Assembly (NCBI GenBank): GCA_021647535.1
Contig: JAKIUO010000178.1
Location: 1 to 5,829, forward strand
Origin: Hyphomicrobiaceae bacterium
Lineage (GTDB): Bacteria > Pseudomonadota > Alphaproteobacteria > Rhizobiales > JAKIUO01
DNA length: 5,829 nucleotides
Direction of reading: 5' to 3'
Below are positions 1 to 5,829 of the stretch, piece by piece (within the stretch, counting starts at the first letter, position 1; each line of letters starts with the position of its first letter). A model generated the notes under the pieces. It was not told where the DNA came from, made no database searches, and saw only the letters and a program-made list of their open reading frames with translations. The position numbers were made by a program, and so were the translations under genes.

Positions 1-109
1 CTATGATAATATCGTCGACGCCTGCTGCAGGGCCTGGAATAGCCTTGTGAAAGAAACCGGACGCATCACATCAATCGCCGCAAGAAAATGGGCGGAAAAC
101 GGTCAGTAA
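1..109 (+). CDS. IS630-family transposase, C-terminal end (partial)
   Basis: Reading from base 2, an open frame of 35 codons runs in from the left edge and stops at TAA (107-109). The peptide starts YDNIVDACCRAW and ends ITSIAARKWAENGQ. This resembles the C-terminal end of many IS630-family DDE transposases, where a 'Y-x-x-I-V-D-x-C-C-x-A-W-N-x-L' helix is followed by 'ITSI-x-x-R-x-W-A-x-x-GQ' at the stop. That match comes from memory of the family, not from a search. The enzyme would cut and join the element's ends at TA targets. The DDE catalytic residues lie upstream of the window, so I cannot say whether the gene is intact. It points towards rpoC and is separated from it by a terminator. 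The short length is the main limit on confidence. Confidence 0.72.
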   Translation, partial: YDNIVDACCRAWNSLVKETGRITSIAARKWAENGQ

Positions 110-118
110 TTTTGTGGT

Positions 119-133
119 CTGGTATAATACCAG
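119..133. repeat. 15-bp palindrome around TATAAT
   Basis: CTGGTAT and ATACCAG form a perfect 7-bp inverted repeat with one central A. It lies 10 bp past the transposase stop. It could be the insertion-sequence end meeting its TA target, or a small protein-binding site. The sequence alone does not decide between these. Confidence 0.5.
120..128 (+). promoter_or_regulatory. Possible extended -10 promoter element pointing right
   Basis: TGGTATAAT contains the exact -10 consensus TATAAT (123-128), preceded by the TG of an extended -10 element. No hexamer resembling TTGACA lies 16-18 bp upstream, so it would have to rely on the extended -10. Any transcript would run about 130 nt to the terminator at 225-258. 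No plus-strand gene lies between the two. Because the match also sits in a palindrome at a probable IS end, it may be fortuitous. Confidence 0.3.
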
Positions 134-224
134 CCGCCAAAAGGTTTAAATTCTTCGCGCTCCCCGGGTCTAAACGAAGCAATCATTTTGCAGTCTGATA
201 CTGCCCCGACAGTGAGTTTCGATC

Positions 225-258
225 AAAAAAAGGGTTGCCTCTGCAGGCAACCCTTTTT
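225..258 (-). terminator. Intrinsic terminator of rpoBC, likely bidirectional
   Basis: Bases 227-240 pair perfectly with 245-258, giving a 14-bp stem with a 4-nt CTGC loop. The GC-rich core is GGGTTGCCT. On the minus strand the stem ends in seven consecutive Ts (complement of 225-231), the classic rho-independent form, about 50 nt after the rpoC stop. On the plus strand it ends in TTTTTGTTCTT, so it could also stop transcripts coming from the transposase side. It probably marks the end of the rpoBC transcript. Confidence 0.93.
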
Positions 259-307
259 GTTCTTCAAAATGCTACAGACTGACAAGCAAGCCCAACAGCC
301 CTAACGC

Positions 308-3300
308 CTAGTCCTTGCTGTCGTCAGTTTTATTGTCTTCGCTCGCCGGAGCCGGGTCGGCATCCTTCTCGGCTTCAGGCACTGGCTTAGGCATGGATTC
401 CAGCGCCTGTGCCTCAATGGCCTTACGCTCTTTCTCTTCCGATTTGGCCCGTTCGGCCTGAATCAGATTATCACGCGCTTTGGCAACCTGACGCAATCTG
501 GCCAGCATACCGCCCGTTCCTGCCGGAATAAGACGACCCACAATGACATTCTCCTTAAGGCCACGCAAAGTATCCACCTTGCCACTGACAGCGGCATCGG
601 TCAGCACTCTTGTCGTTTCCTGAAACGAAGCTGCCGAAATGAAACTCTTGGTCTGCAATGAGGCCTTGGTAATGCCGAGCAGAATTGCGTGTCCCCTGGC
701 TGGAAGCCCTCCTTTTTCGAGCACGGCATCATTGATGTCCTCAAACTCCAGATGATCCAGAATTTCCGCTTTCAAAAGCGTGGTATCGCCCGGATCATCG
801 ACTTCGATCTTTTGCATCATCTGACGTACAATGACTTCGATATGCTTGTCATTAATGGTCACACCCTGCAGGCGGTAAACCTCCTGAACCTCATCAATGA
901 GGAACGTTGCCAGCTCTTCCATACCTTTAATAGCCAGAATATCCTGGGGAGCCGGGTTGCCCTCAATAAGGTATTCACCTTTTTCAATGGTATCACCTTC
1001 CTGTACGGTCAGATGTCGGCCTTTAGGAATCAAATATTCCACAGCTTCACCATTTTCTGGCTCAATGGCGATACGACGCTTGTTTTTATAATCCCGCAAG
1101 AAACGCACGGCACCGGTCATCTCGGCAATGATCGCGTGGTCTTTGGGTCGCCTTGCCTCAAACAATTCAGCAACACGCGGCAAACCACCGGTGATATCAC
1201 TCTGGCGCGCCCCTTCCAAGGTAACACGAGCAATCACATCTCCGGCCTTGACTTTTTGTCCCAGATCCACAGACAAAATAGCCTTGGGAGCCAGGATATA
1301 ATGAGCATCGCCTCCCCGCTCCAGCGAGATGGCTCCCCCGTCCTCATCCATAATCGAAATCCTGGGCTTCAGGTCGACCCCCTTGGGAGACATGCGCCAG
1401 TCTTTGATGACACGGTTAGTATTTCCGGTCTGCTCGTCCATTTGCTCGTCCATGGAAATGCCCTCGACCAGATCATCAAACTGAATGACCCCATCGACTT
1501 CTGTGAGAATGGGACGCGTATGGGGATCCCACTCGGCGAGGCGATCACCGCGCTCTACACTATCACCATCATCAACATGCATCATGGAGCCTTGAACAAT
1601 CTGGTAGGTAGACAGCTCATTACCATCCGTATAAAGGATCAGCACAGACATGTTTCGGCCCATGGAAATTTTCCGGCCTTCACTATCTGTCGCAATGTTC
1701 CGGTTGCGCAACTCAATCTTGCCAACCCGAGCCGCTTCAATAAAGGACTGGGTGACTACCTGAGCGGCCCCGCCAATATGGAACGTACGCATGGTGAGCT
1801 GTGTACCCGGTTCTCCAATCGACTGGGCTGCAATAACCCCGACGGCTTCGCCCATATTCACAGGTGTACCGCGTGCCAGATCCCGTCCATAACATTTGGC
1901 ACAGACACCCGAACGTGTATCGCAGGTCAGAACCGAACGGATGCGCACTTCTTGTACTTGCGATTGATCAATGGCTTCAGCATCTTTTTCGTCGATCAAG
2001 GTGCCCGTTTTGAGAACAACTTCACCCGTTGAAGGAGAAATAATATCCTTGGCAACCGTACGGCCCAGCGCACGCTCTCCAAGTGAAACAACGACTTCAC
2101 CAGCATCAACAACCGCCGCCATGACAATACCTTTGTCCGTGCCGCAATCTTCTTCATTGATGATGCTGTCTTGCGCAACATCAACGAGACGCCTCGTCAG
2201 ATATCCCGAGTTAGCCGTCTTCAGCGCCGTATCGGCAAGACCTTTTCGAGCTCCATGGGTGGAGTTAAAATATTCAAGAACCGACAGGCCTTCCTTAAAG
2301 TTGGAAATGATCGGTGTCTCAATAATGTCTCCCGAAGGTTTGGCCATCAGGCCCCGCATTCCACCGAGCTGCTTCATCTGTGCGGGCGAACCACGTGCGC
2401 CGGAATGAGCCATCATATAGATGGAATTAATGGGTTTCTCGCGCCCGGTTTTCTCATCAATCTGAACGGCCGAAATACGATCCATCATCTCGTCAGCCAC
2501 ACGATCGGAACATTTCATCCAGATGTCGACAACGCGGTTATATTTTTCGCCCTGTGTGATGAGACCTTCATTATACTGGTTTTCAAACTCCTGCACTGAG
2601 GATTTGGTTTCCTCAATGATGCCATCCTTGGTATCAGGAATAATAATATCATCCTTGCCAAAGCTGATGCCAGCCAGACAGGCATTTTTGAAACCAAGAC
2701 CCATGATCTTGTCACAAAAAATCACCGTATCCTTCTGACCGCAATGGCGATAAACCATATTAATCAGACCGGAAATCTGTTTTTTGGTCATGAGGTGATT
2801 GACAAGGTCGAGCCCAAGGCCCGGCTGTTTTGGCAAAAGTTGCGCAATCAATGCACGTCCAGGTGTCGTCTCATAGACCTGCACAGCTGGTTTGCCATCA
2901 TGACCTATATGCTCGGCCCGCACTTTGACCTTGGCATGAAGCGTCACAACCTTGGCATTAAGAGCGTGCTCAATCTCGTCTGTTCCCGTGAACATCATGC
3001 CTTCGCCAGGCTCTTTATTCTTCATAATGGAGATATAATAGAGCCCCAGAATGATATCCTGTGAGGGCACAATAATAGGTGCCCCGTTAGCCGGATGCAG
3101 AATATTATTGGTCGACATCATCAAGACGCGCGCTTCCAATTGAGCTTCAAGGCTCAAAGGCACATGGACGGCCATCTGGTCGCCATCAAAATCAGCATTA
3201 AAAGCCGCACAAACCAATGGATGCAGCTGTATCGCCTTGCCTTCAATCAGCGTCGGTTCAAACGCCTGAATACCCAGCCTATGCAAGGTCGGCGCACGGT

Positions 3301-4573
3301 TAAGCATGACCGGATGCTCGCGAATGACCTCATCAAGGGCATCCCAGACTTCCGGTTTTTCTTTTTCAACCAGCTTCTTGCTCTGCTTGACTGTACCCGC
3401 CAGCCCCTTGTGTTCAAGGCGCGAATAAATAAATGGTTTGAACAGTTCCAGCGCCATTTTCTTGGGCAGACCGCATTGGTGCAGCTTCAGTTCTGGTCCC
3501 ACCACAATCACCGAACGACCGGAATAATCGACGCGTTTACCGAGCAGATTCTGCCGGAAACGACCCTGTTTGCCCTTCAACATATCAGACAAGGATTTCA
3601 GCGGACGCTTGTTCGCTCCTGAAATCACACGGCCACGACGACCATTGTCAAACAAAGCGTCAACACTCTCTTGCAGCATACGCTTCTCGTTCCTGATGAT
3701 AATATCAGGGGCGCGCAACTCCATAAGACGCTTCAGCCGGTTATTTCTGTTGATCACACGGCGATAAAGATCATTAAGGTCAGAGGTCGCAAAACGCCCC
3801 CCATCAAGCGGTACAAGCGGACGCAATTCTGGTGGAATAACCGGAATGACCGTCATGATCATCCATTCGGGATTGTTGCCACTCTCCAGAAAAGCTTCGA
3901 CCACTTTCAAACGCTTGGCGAGCTTTTTAGGCTTCAGTTCCGTCGTCGCTTCGGCAATCTCAATGCGCAATTGCACGGCAAGCTCTTCAAGCTCCAGCTG
4001 TCCCAGCAGATCGCGAATGGCTTCAGCACCAATGCCAGCCGTGAACACATCGCCATGCTCATCCTGAGCATCGACAAATTCTTCTTCAGAAAGCAGCTGA
4101 CCTTCCTCAAAAGGCGATGTCCCAGCTTCAAGAATGATATAGCTTTCGAAATAAAGCACACGCTCCAGTTCTTTAAGCGTCATGTCGAGCAGTTGGCCGA
4201 TGCGGCTGGGCAGTGATTTCAGGAACCAGATATGGGCCACAGGCGCGGCCAGATCAATATGGCCCATGCGTTCGCGCCGTACTTTGGAAAGCGTCACTTC
4301 AACGCCGCATTTTTCACAAATAATATCTTTGTGCTTCATGCGTTTATATTTGCCGCACAGACATTCATAATCCTTGATGGGGCCAAAGATGCGCGCGCAG
4401 AAAAGCCCGTCACGCTCTGGCTTGAACGTGCGGTAATTGATGGTTTCCGGTTTTTTGATCTCTCCCCAAGACCAGGCCTTGATCTGCTCGGGGCTGGCTA
4501 TGGATATTTTGAGCTGGTCAAATGTCTGTTGCGGTGTATTGGGCTTAAAGAGATTGGCGACCTCTTGATTCAT
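308..4573 (-). CDS. rpoC: DNA-directed RNA polymerase subunit beta-prime
   Basis: RpoC is the catalytic subunit that, with beta, forms the RNA polymerase active site and DNA channel. The gene is complete at 1421 codons, close to the usual proteobacterial length. Visible landmarks: zinc site 1 with C71, C73, C86, C89; clamp and switch region around 333-355 (KGKQGRFRQNLLGKRVDYSG); Mg-binding NADFDGD at 459-465 with D461, D463, D465; F-loop GARGSPAQ around R727; zinc site 2 with C810, C884, C891, C894; bridge helix from about H773 (HGARKGLADTALKTANSG); trigger loop with M928, R929, H932. The insertion in the trigger loop follows to about 1125, then ITGGLPRVAELFEARRPK. The last ~58 residues form a charged, probably disordered tail. 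The start is the ATG at 4571-4573, which gives the conserved MNQEV N-terminus and has a good ribosome binding site. The stop is TAG. It is co-directional with rpoB 163 bp upstream. I see no frameshift or missing catalytic residue. Confidence 0.99.
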   Translation of the reverse strand: MNQEVANLFKPNTPQQTFDQLKISIASPEQIKAWSWGEIKKPETINYRTFKPERDGLFCARIFGPIKDYECLCGKYKRMKHKDIICEKCGVEVTLSKVRRERMGHIDLAAPVAHIWFLKSLPSRIGQLLDMTLKELERVLYFESYIILEAGTSPFEEGQLLSEEEFVDAQDEHGDVFTAGIGAEAIRDLLGQLELEELAVQLRIEIAEATTELKPKKLAKRLKVVEAFLESGNNPEWMIMTVIPVIPPELRPLVPLDGGRFATSDLNDLYRRVINRNNRLKRLMELRAPDIIIRNEKRMLQESVDALFDNGRRGRVISGANKRPLKSLSDMLKGKQGRFRQNLLGKRVDYSGRSVIVVGPELKLHQCGLPKKMALELFKPFIYSRLEHKGLAGTVKQSKKLVEKEKPEVWDALDEVIREHPVMLNRAPTLHRLGIQAFEPTLIEGKAIQLHPLVCAAFNADFDGDQMAVHVPLSLEAQLEARVLMMSTNNILHPANGAPIIVPSQDIILGLYYISIMKNKEPGEGMMFTGTDEIEHALNAKVVTLHAKVKVRAEHIGHDGKPAVQVYETTPGRALIAQLLPKQPGLGLDLVNHLMTKKQISGLINMVYRHCGQKDTVIFCDKIMGLGFKNACLAGISFGKDDIIIPDTKDGIIEETKSSVQEFENQYNEGLITQGEKYNRVVDIWMKCSDRVADEMMDRISAVQIDEKTGREKPINSIYMMAHSGARGSPAQMKQLGGMRGLMAKPSGDIIETPIISNFKEGLSVLEYFNSTHGARKGLADTALKTANSGYLTRRLVDVAQDSIINEEDCGTDKGIVMAAVVDAGEVVVSLGERALGRTVAKDIISPSTGEVVLKTGTLIDEKDAEAIDQSQVQEVRIRSVLTCDTRSGVCAKCYGRDLARGTPVNMGEAVGVIAAQSIGEPGTQLTMRTFHIGGAAQVVTQSFIEAARVGKIELRNRNIATDSEGRKISMGRNMSVLILYTDGNELSTYQIVQGSMMHVDDGDSVERGDRLAEWDPHTRPILTEVDGVIQFDDLVEGISMDEQMDEQTGNTNRVIKDWRMSPKGVDLKPRISIMDEDGGAISLERGGDAHYILAPKAILSVDLGQKVKAGDVIARVTLEGARQSDITGGLPRVAELFEARRPKDHAIIAEMTGAVRFLRDYKNKRRIAIEPENGEAVEYLIPKGRHLTVQEGDTIEKGEYLIEGNPAPQDILAIKGMEELATFLIDEVQEVYRLQGVTINDKHIEVIVRQMMQKIEVDDPGDTTLLKAEILDHLEFEDINDAVLEKGGLPARGHAILLGITKASLQTKSFISAASFQETTRVLTDAAVSGKVDTLRGLKENVIVGRLIPAGTGGMLARLRQVAKARDNLIQAERAKSEEKERKAIEAQALESMPKPVPEAEKDADPAPASEDNKTDDSKD

Positions 4574-4577
4574 CTTG

Positions 4578-4585
4578 CCTCTCCT
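4578..4585 (-). promoter_or_regulatory. Ribosome binding site of rpoC
   Basis: The minus strand reads AGGAGAGG followed by CAAG and then ATG. The AGGAG core is 7 nt from the start codon, a good Shine-Dalgarno spacing. This decides the rpoC start: the frame stays open for 51 more codons upstream, but that extension begins at a TTG without a comparable site and is not part of the conserved protein. Confidence 0.85.
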
Positions 4586-4631
4586 GTCGGGCGGCCGGGG
4601 CGGTACGGCCTTCTTGTAACTGGCAATGTAA

Positions 4632-4668
4632 GAACAGTGTTTCGGTAGTGCTGGTAAAGAAACTGTTC
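4632..4668 (-). other. Imperfect stem-loop in the rpoB-rpoC spacer
   Basis: GAACA (4632-4636) and GTTTC (4639-4643) pair with GAAAC (4659-4663) and TGTTC (4664-4668). This makes a 10-bp stem with a 2-nt bulge and a 15-nt loop. It lies about 60 nt before the rpoC start codon, in the presumed leader of rpoC within the polycistronic mRNA. No T-run follows, so it does not look like a terminator. Its function is unknown. Confidence 0.45.
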
Positions 4669-4684
4669 CAGAGCGTTCTAAACG

Positions 4685-4728
4685 GATTGCCGCGCTTTTG
4701 ACCCAAAAATCAGGCCAGCGCGGCAATC
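4685..4728 (-). other. 12-bp stem-loop just after the rpoB stop
   Basis: GATTGCCGCGCT (4685-4696) is the exact reverse complement of AGCGCGGCAATC (4717-4728), with a 20-nt loop between. In the mRNA the hairpin starts 8 nt after the rpoB stop codon. The stem is GC-rich, but on the minus strand it is followed by CGTTTAGAAC rather than a T-run, so it is not a canonical intrinsic terminator. Possible roles are RNA processing between the two coding regions, protection of the rpoB 3' end, or partial attenuation of rpoC. These roles are inference. Confidence 0.65.
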
Positions 4729-4736
4729 ATCATAGT

Positions 4737-5829
4737 CTATTCTGCGGGGGAACCTCCCCGCAATTGCGGCGTTGGCGCAGCGGCTTTAGGTCTGCCCTGC
4801 TCCTTATGCTCGCTGGTTTCAATATTCTTGCCGGACTGGATCAGCTGGATATTAAGGCCAAGCGCCCTCATTTCCTTGACCAACACGTTGAAACTTTCTG
4901 GAATACCAGCTTCGAACGTATCATCCCCGCGTACGATTGCTTCGTAAACCTTGGTACGACCCGCGACATCATCCGATTTGACGGTCAGCATTTCCTGCAG
5001 AGTATAGGCGGCGCCATAAGCTTCAAGAGCCCAGACCTCCATCTCTCCAAAACGCTGCCCACCAAACTGAGCTTTACCACCAAGTGGCTGCTGGGTGACA
5101 AGCGAATAAGGACCGATGGATCGGGCATGAATTTTATCATCAACAAGATGATGCAATTTCAGCAGGTATTTGTAGCCAACAGTCACTTTACGGTCGAATT
5201 TTTCACCGGTGCGACCATCAAAAAGCGTCACTTGTCCAGAGCTGTCCAGACCGGCGGCAATCAGCTTGTCCTCAATATCTTTTTGGTGAGCGCCATCGAA
5301 AACCGGCGTTGCCATCGGCACTCCAGGTCGCAATGTATCACCAAAATCTGCCAGATCATTGTCTGACATGCCAGAGACGACTTCGTTTTCCCCATAGGCT
5401 TTATGCAAGGCGTCCTTCAACTCACTTACATCGGCCTCCCGGCGGAACGTATCAACGGCCGCGCCAATCTGTTTGCCAAGACCACGAGCAGCCCAGCCCA
5501 GATGGGTTTCCAGAATCTGTCCGACATTCATACGACTTGGCACACCCAACGGATTGAGTACGAAATCAACAGCAGTCCCGTCTTCCAGATAGGGCATGTC
5601 TTCGACCGGCAGGATCTGCGAGATCACACCTTTATTGCCATGACGACCCGCCATTTTATCACCGGGTTGCAGCTTTCGCTTCACGGCAACGAAAACCTTG
5701 ACCATTTTCATGACCCCTGGTGGCAGCTCATCACCTCGTTGCAGTTTTTCAACTTTATCAATAAAGCGCTGCTTGAGGTTCTCACGGGCATCATCATATT
5801 GACGGCGAATGGCCTCAATATGGGTCATC
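4737..5829 (-). CDS. rpoB: DNA-directed RNA polymerase subunit beta, C-terminal part (partial)
   Basis: RpoB forms the other half of the RNA polymerase cleft. Only about the last 364 codons of a protein normally near 1350-1400 residues are in the window; the frame runs off the right edge without a real start. The visible part holds the active-site segment QPGDKMAGRHGNKGVIS (coded around 5628-5669), whose lysines contact the transcript and nucleotide in known structures. It is followed by LPVEDMPYLEDGTAVDFVLNP and LGVPSRMNVGQILETHLGWAA. Near the end are HLVDDKIHARSIGPYSLVTQQPLGGKAQFGGQRFGEMEVWALEA and SFNVLVKEMRALGLNIQL, which anchor on beta-prime and form part of the clamp switch. A short non-conserved tail ends RGGSPAE before a TAG stop. 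The rifampicin-resistance region lies upstream of the window and cannot be assessed. It is the upstream partner of rpoC in one operon. Confidence 0.99.
   Translation of the reverse strand, partial: MTHIEAIRRQYDDARENLKQRFIDKVEKLQRGDELPPGVMKMVKVFVAVKRKLQPGDKMAGRHGNKGVISQILPVEDMPYLEDGTAVDFVLNPLGVPSRMNVGQILETHLGWAARGLGKQIGAAVDTFRREADVSELKDALHKAYGENEVVSGMSDNDLADFGDTLRPGVPMATPVFDGAHQKDIEDKLIAAGLDSSGQVTLFDGRTGEKFDRKVTVGYKYLLKLHHLVDDKIHARSIGPYSLVTQQPLGGKAQFGGQRFGEMEVWALEAYGAAYTLQEMLTVKSDDVAGRTKVYEAIVRGDDTFEAGIPESFNVLVKEMRALGLNIQLIQSGKNIETSEHKEQGRPKAAAPTPQLRGGSPAE

Larger units (their letters stand above)
1..128 (+). mobile_element. Right end of an IS630-like insertion sequence (boundary approximate)
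   Basis: The transposase tail implies that the right end of an insertion sequence lies just past base 109, because IS630 elements usually end a few tens of bases after the transposase stop. The element probably ends within the GGTATAATACC stretch (121-131), which contains TA dinucleotides suited to the TA target duplication of this family. The exact boundary is inferred. The left end and its inverted repeat are outside the window, so the repeat cannot be matched here. Confidence 0.45.
110..224. other. Gene-free spacer between the IS remnant and the rpoC terminator
   Basis: About 115 bp lie between the transposase stop and the terminator hairpin. Apart from the palindrome with TATAAT I see only weak short inverted repeats here (for example CTTCG at 153-157 with CGAAG at 175-179), and no open frame with a convincing start. 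If the IS boundary is near 128, the rest is native sequence downstream of rpoC. Confidence 0.6.

Noticed and set aside
153..203. Short inverted repeats CTTCG/CGAAG and CAGT/ACTG in the spacer left of the terminator
   Set aside because: Stems of four or five base pairs are expected by chance in this length of DNA, and nothing around them supports a function.
1431..1454. A 12-bp tandem repeat coding MDEQMDEQ in RpoC
   Set aside because: From memory, alphaproteobacterial RpoC has a similar EEMDEATG stretch of about the same length here, so this looks like a chance near-repeat of conserved residues rather than a recent duplication.
689..2032. A 447-codon open frame on the plus strand inside rpoC
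   Set aside because: It lies wholly antisense to a conserved part of rpoC. Its peptide shows no recognisable domain and reads like the complement of conserved RpoC codons. Long antisense frames are common opposite such genes.
4574..4726. A 51-codon N-terminal extension of rpoC
   Set aside because: It would start at a TTG inside the rpoB-rpoC hairpin with no clear ribosome binding site. The known protein begins at MNQEV, which has a strong AGGAG 7 nt upstream.
4698..5366. A 222-codon plus-strand frame opposite the rpoB 3' end
   Set aside because: It is antisense to conserved RpoB sequence, has no recognisable domain and no visible ribosome binding site.

Overview
This window is a piece of an alphaproteobacterial chromosome holding the RNA polymerase operon, with rpoB followed by rpoC, read on the minus strand. 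The class assignment rests on the two proteins. RpoC begins MNQEVANLF, a start typical of many Alphaproteobacteria. It carries the large insertion in the trigger loop found in proteobacterial RpoC, and RpoB ends with the standard proteobacterial C-terminal half. Base composition is close to even, so a high-GC member is unlikely. I cannot name the order or genus from this sequence alone.

Layout from right to left, the direction of transcription: the last ~364 codons of rpoB (the gene continues past the right edge); a 163-bp rpoB-rpoC spacer with two predicted stem-loops and a good ribosome binding site; a complete rpoC of 1421 codons; and a strong hairpin terminator about 50 bp past the rpoC stop. 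Left of the terminator is about 115 bp without a gene. At the left edge is the last 35 codons of an IS630-family transposase on the plus strand, converging on rpoC, with a perfect TATAAT inside a short palindrome just past its stop.

Beta and beta-prime together form the catalytic core of RNA polymerase. All metal-binding and catalytic residues I checked are present: two zinc sites, NADFDGD, bridge helix and trigger loop. Both genes look intact and functional. The window is mostly housekeeping DNA, and I see no sign of an undescribed multi-gene system. The points worth a second look lie at the edges: an insertion sequence downstream of rpoC, where many alphaproteobacteria have rpsL; a possible outward promoter at its end, facing a terminator that appears to work in both directions; and the structured rpoB-rpoC spacer.
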